Positions 1 to 5,751 of a stretch of DNA of 6,754 bases are shown one piece after another. Made by a program: the position numbers and the translations under genes. Location of the stretch: the NCBI GenBank assembly GCA_023421635.1, contig JAEZSU010000290.1:1-6754 (forward strand), given 5' to 3'. The notes below the pieces were generated by a model that was given only the letters and a program-made list of their open reading frames with translations, did no database searches and was not told where the DNA came from. How positions within the stretch are numbered: the stretch's first letter is position 1; every line of letters starts with the position of its first letter. The DNA comes from Actinomycetes bacterium (GTDB lineage: Bacteria; Actinomycetota; Actinomycetes; Actinomycetales; Microbacteriaceae).

Positions 1-99
1 GCGCAGGGATGGTCCGCGGCCGCCGACCGGGAGCGCGCCGCGACCGACGCGCCGCTGCCCGCCGGCTGGACCCCACGGCGGTCCGGCCGCCCTCGGTAG
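1..99 (+). CDS. C-terminal end of an upstream gene (partial, uncertain)
   Basis: Frame 1 is open from the window edge to a TAG at 97-99 and encodes 32 residues, ending in APLPAGWTPRRSGRPR. About 29 of the 32 codons end in G or C, better than the other two forward frames, and the peptide mixes acidic, Trp and Ala residues as real proteins of this genome type do. The other two frames give Arg/Pro-rich strings typical of off-frame reading. The stop codon lies inside the putative lysS -10 hexamer, so the genes would be tightly packed. I do not recognise the family. With only 32 residues visible, it could also be a chance open frame in GC-rich DNA. Confidence 0.35.
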   Translation, partial: AQGWSAAADRERAATDAPLPAGWTPRRSGRPR

Positions 100-108
100 A
101 CTGGAGGC
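97..108 (+). promoter_or_regulatory. putative lysS promoter -10 and discriminator
   Basis: TAGACT (97-102) fits the actinobacterial -10 consensus TAnnnT and is followed directly by GGAGGC. A start about 7 nt downstream, near 109, gives a leader of about 37 nt before the lysS ATG. No convincing -35 box is visible 16-18 bp upstream. The same -10 plus GGA arrangement precedes the other plus-strand genes. Confidence 0.5.
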
Positions 109-145
109 GACCCCAGCCCGCTCAGCGACCGGAGCACCCGCACCC

Positions 146-1684
146 ATGACCTCTCAGCCCGACCCCGCTGTGCCCGCCGAGCCCACCGAGGAGGACGTCT
201 TCGAGCAGAAGGCGGTGCGGCTGGCGAAGCGGGACCGGCTCATCGCCGAGCGGCAGGATGCCGCCGGCGGCGCCTACCCGGTCGCCGTCCCGGTGACCGA
301 CACGATCCCGGCGCTGCGGGAACGGTTCGCCGACCTCGAGGCGGGCGCCGAGACCGGTGTGACCGCCGGGGTGGCAGGTCGCGTCGTGTTCAGCCGGAAC
401 ACCGGCAAGCTCTGCTTCGCCTCGCTGCAGGCGGGCGACGGCAGCCGCATCCAGGCCATGGTCTCGCTCGCCGTCGTCGGGGAGGACTCGCTCGCCCGGT
501 GGAAGGAGCTCGTCGACCTCGGCGACCACGTGTTCGTCTCCGGCGAGGTCATCTCCAGCCGCCGCGGCGAACTGTCGATCATGGTCTCGGACTGGGCCAT
601 CGCGTCGAAGGCGCTGCTGCCGCTGCCGAACCTCTACACCGAGCTGAACGAGGAGAGCCGGGTGCGCTCCCGCTTCCTCGACCTCATCGTCCGCGACCAG
701 GCCCGCGCCACGGTGCGCGCCCGGGCCGCCGTGAACGCGTCGCTGCGCCAGACGTTCGCCGCCCACGACTTCATCGAGGTCGAGACGCCCATGCTGCAGG
801 TGCAGCACGGCGGGGCGTCCGCCCGTCCGTTCGTGACCCACTCGAACGCGTTCGACACCGAGCTCTTCCTGCGCATCGCGCCCGAGCTCTTCCTCAAGCG
901 CGCCGTCGTCGGCGGGCTCGACCGGGTGTTCGAGATCAACCGCAACTTCCGCAACGAGGGCGCCGACTCCACGCACAGCCCCGAGTTCGCGATGCTGGAG
1001 GCCTACCAGGCCTACAGCGACTACAACGGCATCGCCGACCTCACGCAGGAGCTCATCCAGAACGCCGCAATCGCGGTCGCCGGTTCCACCGAGGTCACCT
1101 GGGCCGACGGCACGCTGTACGACCTGGGCGGCCAGTGGGACCGCATCTCGATGTACGACTCGCTGAACGAGGCCATCGCTGGGCTGGAGGGCGCGCCGCG
1201 GTTCACCCCGCAGACGCCGGTCGCCGAGCTCGCCGCGTTCGCCGCCGCCCACGGCGTGGACGAGCCCCCGCACGCCACCCACGGCAAGTACATCGAGGAG
1301 CTGTGGGAGCACTTCGTGAAGGGTGGACTCGAGCGCCCCACCTTCGTCATGGACTTCCCGATCGACACCAGCCCGCTCGTGCGGGAGCACCGCAGCATCC
1401 CGGGCGTCGTGGAGAAGTGGGACCTGTACGTGCGTGGCTTCGAGCTGGCCACCGGCTACTCGGAGCTCGTCGACCCCGTCGTGCAGCGCGAGCGGTTCGT
1501 CGAGCAGGCCAAGCTCGCCGCCCGCGGCGACGACGAGGCGATGCGCATCGACGAGGAGTTCCTGCGGGCGATGGAGCACGGCATGCCCCCCACCGGCGGC
1601 ATGGGCATGGGCATCGACCGGCTGCTCATGGCGATCACCGGTCTCGGCATCCGCGAGACGATCCTCTTCCCCCTGGTCAAGTAG
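146..1684 (+). CDS. lysS: lysine--tRNA ligase, class II (LysRS)
   Basis: This cytosolic enzyme activates lysine with ATP and charges tRNA-Lys. The 512 residues have the usual LysS layout and length. A disordered N-terminus (1-20) is followed by an OB-fold anticodon-binding domain (about 75-160) and a class II catalytic core. Motif 1 is near 208-217 (FIEVETPMLQ), motif 2 is FEINRNFRNEG (262-272) with ATP-binding Arg269, and motif 3 is GGMGMGIDR (484-492) with Arg492. By spacing to E. coli LysRS, the lysine pocket residues are Glu247, Glu285, Tyr287 and Glu440. The E. coli Asn424 position is Thr436 (ATGYSE), which I recall as usual in actinobacterial LysS. ATG146 is chosen because the acidic N-terminus fits the family. 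A weak GGAG lies at 131-134, 11 nt upstream. The 3' end overlaps the convergent DUF4192 gene by 8 bp. Confidence 0.98.
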   Translation: MTSQPDPAVPAEPTEEDVFEQKAVRLAKRDRLIAERQDAAGGAYPVAVPVTDTIPALRERFADLEAGAETGVTAGVAGRVVFSRNTGKLCFASLQAGDGSRIQAMVSLAVVGEDSLARWKELVDLGDHVFVSGEVISSRRGELSIMVSDWAIASKALLPLPNLYTELNEESRVRSRFLDLIVRDQARATVRARAAVNASLRQTFAAHDFIEVETPMLQVQHGGASARPFVTHSNAFDTELFLRIAPELFLKRAVVGGLDRVFEINRNFRNEGADSTHSPEFAMLEAYQAYSDYNGIADLTQELIQNAAIAVAGSTEVTWADGTLYDLGGQWDRISMYDSLNEAIAGLEGAPRFTPQTPVAELAAFAAAHGVDEPPHATHGKYIEELWEHFVKGGLERPTFVMDFPIDTSPLVREHRSIPGVVEKWDLYVRGFELATGYSELVDPVVQRERFVEQAKLAARGDDEAMRIDEEFLRAMEHGMPPTGGMGMGIDRLLMAITGLGIRETILFPLVK

Positions 1685-2807
1685 CGCCGCGCCGGAACGC
1701 CCAGTCGGGAAGGTGCCCGGCGCTGACGAAGGTCAGCACGATCATGGCGAGCCCGTGCCCGGGTTCGTCCTCGCACGCCCGGCGGGCGTAGCTGTCGGCA
1801 TGGGTCATCCGTCCGAGCGCCCATGACAGCCACGCGCAGGCGGCCAGCGCGCCGGCGCGCTCGTGCACCGGCGCGACCGAGGCGGCGTCCCGGCAGGCGT
1901 TCAGCGCGGTGATGAGCCGCTCCGGGTCGGGCCGCGGCCCGTCGCCCCACATGTGCTGCGCGGCCTCCATGGGGTACTCCTCGCCGGCCTCCCACCGCAG
2001 CTGCCCCTCGACCGCCTGGTCGCCCGCATCCAGGCCGCCCATCCAGGTCGTGATCCCGATGTCGCGCAGGGCGGGGCGGGCGAGGCACCACACGAGCGCC
2101 GCGCGGGCGTAGTGCTCGGGCACCGAGGGCGGGCGCTCCCGCTCCGGCTCGACCCACCACTCGAAGAAGAGCGGCAGATCGTCGAGCAGCACGGTCGTCG
2201 CCAGCGCCGCGGGGTCGACCCTGGAGCCCGCGTCGCCGGTCCGGGGATCCTCGTCGTCCTGTGCCGGTGCGCCCGCGAGCAGGTGCATCGCCACGCTCAG
2301 CTCCTGCACCGCGCGCGCCGTCTGCCGGCACGTCGCCTCGTCGGCCGGCACCAGCTCGGCACCCGAGTGCTGATCGCCCTCCGGCGGGGCGCCGGCATCC
2401 GTGCCCGCCGACAGGTCGCGCACCTCGCCGCCCACGGCGGGGTCCGCGCAGGAGTGCCAGCGCACCGGGCCCACGTGCAGTGCGTCCACCACCCGGATGC
2501 CGCAGGCGTCAGCGCGGGCGCGGACGGCCGCGGCGAACGCATCCGCATCCCTCCCGGCGCCGGCGTCGTCGTCGTAGACCACCAGCAGGAGCGCATCGGC
2601 GTCCTCGACCCGGCACACCATGCCGACGAGCGTCGCCGCGGCCGCGTCGACGGCCGACTCGTGCGGCAGATCCACCCGCATCCCGCCGACGCTCCGGGTC
2701 TGTGCGAACGGGACGACGACGGCGCTCCGGGTCGGGGTGAAGCCGAACATGCGGGGGACGAGAGCGAGGAGATGGGCGGCGTCTGCGGCCTTCACGATGG
2801 CGGTCAT
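1677..2807 (-). CDS. DUF4192 domain-containing protein
   Basis: A 376-residue, probably cytosolic protein. The N-terminus (about 5-50) has the DUF4192 signature: a short helix, then LLALVPRMFGFTPTRSAVVV (13-32) and GGMRVDLP (41-48). The segment LLLVVYDDD (73-81) looks like a Rossmann-type strand and turn. Two low-complexity linkers (about 133-158 and 178-198, rich in Asp, Gly and Ala) separate this part from the middle domain, which has LLDDLPLFFEWW (207-218) and ITTWMGGLDAGDQ (252-264). The C-terminal 70 residues form Ala-rich helices resembling a TPR-like region (AWLSWALGRMTHADSYARRA). I know no established function for DUF4192, which is widespread in actinobacteria, and infer none. ATG 2807 is chosen because the family begins a few residues before the LVPR motif and no in-frame start upstream looks better. 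The gene is convergent with lysS (8-bp overlap) and divergent from the small membrane protein gene. Confidence 0.9.
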   Translation of the reverse strand: MTAIVKAADAAHLLALVPRMFGFTPTRSAVVVPFAQTRSVGGMRVDLPHESAVDAAAATLVGMVCRVEDADALLLVVYDDDAGAGRDADAFAAAVRARADACGIRVVDALHVGPVRWHSCADPAVGGEVRDLSAGTDAGAPPEGDQHSGAELVPADEATCRQTARAVQELSVAMHLLAGAPAQDDEDPRTGDAGSRVDPAALATTVLLDDLPLFFEWWVEPERERPPSVPEHYARAALVWCLARPALRDIGITTWMGGLDAGDQAVEGQLRWEAGEEYPMEAAQHMWGDGPRPDPERLITALNACRDAASVAPVHERAGALAACAWLSWALGRMTHADSYARRACEDEPGHGLAMIVLTFVSAGHLPDWAFRRGAT

Positions 2808-2819
2808 GACCCGAGCGTG
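2808..2819 (-). promoter_or_regulatory. possible -10 of a leaderless DUF4192 transcript
   Basis: Read on the minus strand, CACGCT (2819-2814) fits the loose form yAnnnT and is followed by six bases (CGGGTC) and then the ATG, so transcription could begin at the start codon. It lacks the GGA that follows the plus-strand -10 hexamers. No Shine-Dalgarno sequence is visible upstream of this ATG, which agrees with a leaderless start but does not prove it. Confidence 0.3.
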
Positions 2820-2931
2820 CGCGCGGGGGAGCCGCCGCGGGCGGGGTGCGACCGCATCCGTGGCGAGGGCACGGGCGGCGGCGGGCTGGGGAGGAGAGGA
2901 CGCACCCGGCGGTCTCCCCGGATCGGCGTCG

Positions 2932-2943
2932 TACGATGGAGGC
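2932..2943 (+). promoter_or_regulatory. putative -10 of a leaderless transcript (small membrane protein)
   Basis: TACGAT (2932-2937) is a good TAnnnT -10 and is followed by GGAGGC and then the ATG at 2944. The usual 7-nt distance puts the transcription start on the A of ATG. The GGAGG here is only 1 nt from the ATG, too close to serve as a normal Shine-Dalgarno site. The 8-bp palindrome TCGTACGA (2929-2936) overlaps the hexamer. Confidence 0.5.
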
Positions 2944-3138
2944 ATGGACAGCTTCTGGGTCGCCGCGCTCTGGTCGATCCTGCCCACGATCGCGGGCATC
3001 GTCGTGTTCTTCTTCATCTTCCGCTCGATCGTGCACATGGACCGCAACGAGCGACGCGCCTACGCCAAGGCCGAAGCTGAGGAGCGGGCCAAGCGCGGCC
3101 TCGCCCCCGCCGCGGGCGGCGCCTCCGCCGAGCGCTGA
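2944..3138 (+). CDS. small single-pass membrane protein, unknown function
   Basis: The gene encodes 64 residues: a short N-terminus (MDSFWVAALW), one hydrophobic segment (about 8-30, including GIVVFFFIFRSIV), then a charged, probably helical cytosolic tail (DRNERRAYAKAEAEERAKRG, 33-52) and an Ala/Gly-rich end. The positive-inside rule suggests the N-terminus faces out and the tail faces in. I recall similar short proteins in Microbacteriaceae but know no function. The ATG is supported by the -10 hexamer exactly 6 nt upstream and by the sharp onset of plausible protein at this codon. In-frame sequence upstream is Arg/Pro-rich and non-coding in character. cls begins 85 bp downstream with its own putative promoter, so co-transcription is possible but not required. 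Confidence 0.82.
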   Translation: MDSFWVAALWSILPTIAGIVVFFFIFRSIVHMDRNERRAYAKAEAEERAKRGLAPAAGGASAER

Positions 3139-3150
3139 TCCCAGGCATCC

Positions 3151-3165
3151 GCCCGCACCGCGGGC
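3151..3165 (+). terminator. hairpin after the small membrane protein gene
   Basis: GCCCGC and GCGGGC form a perfect 6-bp stem with a 3-nt ACC loop, starting 12 nt after the TGA. No T-run follows, so it is not a classical intrinsic terminator. It could be a U-less actinobacterial type, or a stabiliser of the mRNA 3' end. Confidence 0.3.
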
Positions 3166-3194
3166 AACCACCGGGTCTGCGACGACGCGCCCAC

Positions 3195-3206
3195 TACAGT
3201 GGATCC
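3195..3206 (+). promoter_or_regulatory. putative cls promoter -10 and discriminator
   Basis: TACAGT (3195-3200) fits TAnnnT and is followed by GGATCC. A start near 3207 leaves a 17-nt leader that contains a Shine-Dalgarno site. The hexamer lies within an imperfect 12-bp palindrome, CCACT-AC-AGTGG (3191-3202). A further 7-bp inverted pair, CCGGGTC (3171-3177) and GACCCGG (3207-3213), brackets it. No clear -35 is visible. Confidence 0.5.
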
Positions 3207-3211
3207 GACCC

Positions 3212-3218
3212 GGGGGAG
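3212..3218 (+). promoter_or_regulatory. ribosome binding site that sets the cls start
   Basis: GGGGGAG ends 5 nt before the GTG at 3224, a normal Shine-Dalgarno distance. The other in-frame GTG, at 3218, overlaps this site and so is a poor start. This is the only good Shine-Dalgarno sequence seen in the window. Confidence 0.6.
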
Positions 3219-3223
3219 TGTGC

Positions 3224-4690
3224 GTGATCCAGATCCAGTTCGACGCGACGTGGTGGATCGTGCTCGTCTTCGTCTTCGACGTCGTCGTGCGCATCGCGGC
3301 CGTGATCATCGTGCCGCGCAACCGCCGCCCCACCGCGGCGATGGCCTGGCTCCTCGCGATCTACTTCATCCCGATCGTCGGCGTGCTCCTGTTCCTGCTC
3401 ATCGGCACCCCGCGGCTGCCGCGCAAGCGCCGCCGCAAGCAGCAGGCGATCAACGACTACATCGAGGACACCAGCGCCAACCTCGACTTCGGCACCACGC
3501 AGCCCGGCGCCCAGCCGTGGTTCACCTCGCTCGTCCGCCTCAACCGGAACCTCGGCGCCATGCCCCTGTCCGGCGACAACGCGGCGCGGCTGGTCGCGGA
3601 CTACCAGCAGAGCCTCGACGACATGGCCGAGGCGATCCGCGGTGCGAAGCGCTACGTGCACGTCGAGTTCTACATCCTCCAGTCCGACGCATCCACCGAC
3701 GGATTCTTCCGGGCGCTCGAGGAGGTCTCGGCGCGCGGGGTCACCGTGCGGGTGCTGATGGACCACTGGGCCAACCGCGGCAAGCCGTTCTACAAGAAGA
3801 CGCTCAAGCGCCTCGACGCGATGGGCGCGCAGTGGCACCTGATGCTGCCGGTGCAGCCGCTGAAGGGCAAGTACCAGCGGCCCGACCTGCGCAACCACCG
3901 GAAGCTCCTCGTGGTCGACGGCGACCTCGCCTACATGGGCTCGCAGAACGTCACCGACTCGACCTACAACCTCAAGAAGAACATCAAGCGGGGCCTCCAC
4001 TGGGTCGACCTCATGGTGCGGCTCGAGGGCCCCGTGGTCGCGAGCGTGAACGCGGTGTTCCTCTCCGACTGGTACAGCGAGACCGACGAGATCCTCTCCG
4101 GCGAGGTCGACGCCTTCGACGTCGCCGAAGCGACGGGCTCGCTCGACTGCCAGGTCGTCCCCTCCGGCCCCGGGTTCGAGTTCGAGAACAACCTGCGCCT
4201 CTTCCTCGGCCTGCTGTACGCCGCCAAGCAGCGCATCGTGCTCATCAGCCCCTACTTCGTGCCCGACGAGTCGATGCTGCTCGCGATCACCACCGCCTGC
4301 CACCGCGGCGTGCAGGTCGACCTGTTCGTCTCGGAGGAGGGCGACCAGGCGATGGTGTACCACGCGCAGCGCAGCTACTACGAGGCGCTGCTGCGCGCGG
4401 GCGTGCGGATCTGGATGTACCGGAAGCCGTACATCCTGCACACGAAGGCGTTCACGATCGACGAGGACGTCGCCGTCATCGGGTCGAGCAACATGGACAT
4501 GCGCTCGTTCGGTCTGAACATGGAGATCACGCTGCTCGTGCGGGGCGCCGAGTTCGTGGAGCAGATGCGCGAGGTCGAGCAGAAGTACCGCAGCCTCTCG
4601 CGGGAGCTCACCCTCGAGGAATGGCAGAAGCAGCCGCTGCGCTCCACGGTGCTCGACAACCTCGCCCGGCTCACGTCCGCCCTGCAGTGA
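3224..4690 (+). CDS. cls: cardiolipin synthase, two-HKD phospholipase D family
   Basis: This bacterial-type enzyme joins two phosphatidylglycerol molecules to give cardiolipin and glycerol at the cytoplasmic membrane. The 488 residues match the usual Cls length of about 480-500. Two N-terminal membrane segments (about 9-31 and 39-61) form the PLD N-terminal region and are followed by a basic stretch (PRLPRKRRRKQQ, 63-74). Two PLD domains then carry intact HxK(x)4D motifs: HRKLLVVD (225-232) followed by GSQN, and HTKAFTID (406-413) followed by GSSN. The segment GLHWVDLMVRLEGPVV (257-272) is also typical of Cls. The GTG start at 3224 is set by the Shine-Dalgarno site just upstream. All 30 or so Asp codons I checked are GAC, consistent with a resident gene. 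A broader transphosphatidylation role cannot be excluded, and a second enzyme such as an actinobacterial CDP-alcohol type may exist elsewhere in the genome. Confidence 0.95.
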   Translation: MIQIQFDATWWIVLVFVFDVVVRIAAVIIVPRNRRPTAAMAWLLAIYFIPIVGVLLFLLIGTPRLPRKRRRKQQAINDYIEDTSANLDFGTTQPGAQPWFTSLVRLNRNLGAMPLSGDNAARLVADYQQSLDDMAEAIRGAKRYVHVEFYILQSDASTDGFFRALEEVSARGVTVRVLMDHWANRGKPFYKKTLKRLDAMGAQWHLMLPVQPLKGKYQRPDLRNHRKLLVVDGDLAYMGSQNVTDSTYNLKKNIKRGLHWVDLMVRLEGPVVASVNAVFLSDWYSETDEILSGEVDAFDVAEATGSLDCQVVPSGPGFEFENNLRLFLGLLYAAKQRIVLISPYFVPDESMLLAITTACHRGVQVDLFVSEEGDQAMVYHAQRSYYEALLRAGVRIWMYRKPYILHTKAFTIDEDVAVIGSSNMDMRSFGLNMEITLLVRGAEFVEQMREVEQKYRSLSRELTLEEWQKQPLRSTVLDNLARLTSALQ

Positions 4691-4694
4691 CCGC

Positions 4695-4726
4695 ATCCGC
4701 ATCCGTGTCCGTTCCGTGATGCGGAT
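4695..4726 (+). terminator. hairpin after cls
   Basis: ATCCGCATC (4695-4703) and GATGCGGAT (4718-4726) form a perfect 9-bp stem with a 14-nt loop, starting 4 nt after the cls TGA. No T-run follows. A U-less terminator is likely but unproven. The left arm is built from two GCATCC hexamers in tandem (4693-4704). Confidence 0.4.
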
Positions 4727-4751
4727 CGGGGGAATCTGCGGGCGGAACGGG

Positions 4752-4763
4752 CAGGATGGACCC
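4752..4763 (+). promoter_or_regulatory. putative -10 of a leaderless lipoprotein transcript
   Basis: CAGGAT (4752-4757) matches yAnnnT and is followed by GGACCC and then ATG 4764. The spacing is the same 6 nt as at the small membrane protein gene. The first base is C instead of T, so the hexamer is weaker. No Shine-Dalgarno site lies before this ATG. Confidence 0.42.
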
Positions 4764-5486
4764 ATGGCCCGTGCACTGCCGCTCCTCGCCGTCGTCGGAA
4801 CGCTGTCCGCACTGAGCATCGCGCTCGCCGGGTGCGCCTCGGACGCCTCGGACCCGACCGCGACGCCGCCCGTCGGGCAGGTCATGGACGTGGATGCCGC
4901 GTGGCTCGACGCCGGACGATTCATCGGGGTGGTCACCTGGGGCAGCTCGACCTGCGTGCCGCAGGGCGGCGAGGCCACGCTCGCCCGGGAAGGCTCGATC
5001 GGGGTCGTGCTCGTCGACCCCTCCGAGACCGATCCCGAGCGCCCGTGCACCGAGGACCTGCGTCCGCGGGTCACCGTGGTGGGGGTGCCGCTGGGTGTCG
5101 ACGCGGCGGCGGGGGCCGAGATCACGGTGTCGCTCGGCGCCGCATCCGGGTCCACTTCGCTCCCCGCGCTGGCCGGTGCGGCGGAACCGGGCGGGAGCAC
5201 CGACTACGAGCCGAGCGCCGGCTGGACCGCGACCCCGGGCACCCTGGCGTACGTCACGTGGGGCTCCTCGACGTGCGTCCCCGTCGTGCAGGACGTCGGC
5301 GTCACGGGCGACGCGCAGGTCACCGTGACCTTCCAGGAGCCCGACCCCGACCGCATGTGCACGATGGACATGGTGCCCCGTGCCGGCATCCTCGAGGTGG
5401 GGGAGATCGCCGCGCCCGCCGGCGCGCAGCTCGTGCTCATCGGCGACTCCTTCGACGGTGTCACGGTGCCCATCCTCGGCGGCTGA
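4764..5486 (+). CDS. lipoprotein with two tandem Cys-containing domains, unknown function
   Basis: 240 residues. A hydrophobic signal peptide (about 4-22) ends in the lipobox LAGC with the lipidation Cys at 24, so the mature protein should be anchored to the outer face of the cytoplasmic membrane. A Thr/Pro/Asp-rich linker follows. Two copies of one domain then appear: copy 1 (about 50-135) has VTWGSSTCVP at 57-66 and CTEDLRPR at 95-102, and copy 2 (about 158-238) has VTWGSSTCVP at 164-173 and CTMDMVPR at 199-206. Each copy has two Cys (64/95 and 171/199) that could form a disulfide. The domains look beta-rich. I do not recognise the family. ATG 4764 is preferred because it opens a proper signal peptide. 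GTG 4716 or ATG 4719 would add a non-hydrophobic N-terminus of about 15 residues. A repeat-bearing spacer follows. Confidence 0.87.
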   Translation: MARALPLLAVVGTLSALSIALAGCASDASDPTATPPVGQVMDVDAAWLDAGRFIGVVTWGSSTCVPQGGEATLAREGSIGVVLVDPSETDPERPCTEDLRPRVTVVGVPLGVDAAAGAEITVSLGAASGSTSLPALAGAAEPGGSTDYEPSAGWTATPGTLAYVTWGSSTCVPVVQDVGVTGDAQVTVTFQEPDPDRMCTMDMVPRAGILEVGEIAAPAGAQLVLIGDSFDGVTVPILGG

Positions 5487-5487
5487 C

Positions 5488-5504
5488 GCCCCGCCGCCCG
5501 TCGC
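5488..5504 (+). repeat. 17-bp repeat, copy 1, just after the lipoprotein stop
   Basis: GCCCCGCCGCCCGTCGC begins 1 nt after the lipoprotein TGA. An identical 17-mer begins directly after the stop of the next gene, at 6697. The word CCGTCGC at its end also starts each unit of the following 44-bp tandem repeat. Confidence 0.6.
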
Positions 5505-5510
5505 ATCGCA

Positions 5511-5605
5511 CCGTCGCGGGTGCGCCCCTGCGCGGCGCACCCTCTCCCGTTCGCCCGTCGCGGGTGCGCCCCTGCGCGGCGCACCCTGTCCCGTTCGCCC
5601 GTCGC
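5511..5605 (+). repeat. 44-bp tandem repeat, two full copies plus a 7-bp start of a third
   Basis: Copies 5511-5554 and 5555-5598 abut and match at 43 of 44 positions, the only difference being C5544 versus G5588. A third unit begins at 5599 with CCGTCGC and then diverges at 5606. Each unit contains a perfect inverted repeat. The near-identity suggests a recent duplication or active homogenisation. There are no spacers between copies, so it is not a CRISPR array. Confidence 0.9.
5518..5586. terminator. two identical hairpins inside the tandem repeat
   Basis: GGGTGCGCC and GGCGCACCC form a 9-bp perfect stem with a 7-nt loop (CCTGCGC) at 5518-5542 and again at 5562-5586. They lie 31 and 75 nt after the lipoprotein stop. 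No T-run follows either stem. They could terminate or protect the lipoprotein mRNA. Because the stems are symmetric, the strand is not determined. Confidence 0.4.
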
Positions 5606-5739
5606 AAATGCGGCGTCGAGGGCGTCGACATCCCACATTCGTGGCGGGTGAACCGGGTGACGGCTCCTCCACAGGCCGGAGGTCGGGGGTCGTCGTGCAC
5701 AGGATGCGCGGACGGCGCCGACGCGGCGACTCTGCGCCG
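5606..5739. other. spacer with small palindromes and DnaA-box-like words
   Basis: No gene is seen in this stretch before the next ATG. It holds GTCGA-GGGCG-TCGAC (5615-5629), CCAC-ATTC-GTGG (5633-5644) and CCTCC-ACAGGCC-GGAGG (5666-5682), all short inverted repeats. TCCTCCACA (5665-5673) and TCGTGCACA (5693-5701) each match 7 of 9 bases of the actinobacterial DnaA box TTGTCCACA, start 28 bp apart, and are both followed by GG. The function is unknown, and the words may instead be binding sites for a regulator of the next gene. Confidence 0.35.
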
Positions 5740-5751
5740 CAGGCTGGACGG
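5740..5751 (+). promoter_or_regulatory. putative -10 of a leaderless transcript (endonuclease-like gene)
   Basis: CAGGCT (5740-5745) is followed by GGACGG and then ATG 5752. This closely resembles CAGGAT-GGACCC-ATG at the lipoprotein gene. As a -10 it is weak by itself, and its support comes from the shared spacing and the GGA word. It also argues for ATG 5752 over the in-frame ATG at 5704. Confidence 0.35.

Noticed and set aside
122..1579. Long minus-strand open frame opposite lysS
   Set aside because: It is rich in Val, Arg, Gly, Asp and His and mirrors the codon pattern of lysS. Such antisense open frames are expected at this GC content, and the sense frame is a confident LysS.
2928..2933. 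Minus-strand -10 (TACGAC) overlapping the -10 of the small membrane protein gene, making a shared bidirectional promoter
   Set aside because: The hexamer lacks the final T and would give the DUF4192 gene a leader of over 110 nt without a ribosome site. The match arises from the TCGTACGA palindrome.
2846..3223. Extended N-terminus for Cls starting at 2846
   Set aside because: The extra residues are Arg/Pro/Ser-rich, overlap the small membrane protein in another frame, and the GTG at 3224 has a good Shine-Dalgarno site and begins the normal Cls membrane region.
3194..5200. 668-codon minus-strand open frame opposite cls and the lipoprotein
   Set aside because: It spans two clear plus-strand genes and their spacer, has no recognisable domain, and is dominated by Arg, Gly, Val and Glu. 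It is a shadow of the sense codons.
5511..5605. CRISPR array
   Set aside because: The two repeat copies abut with no spacer between them and no cas gene is present.
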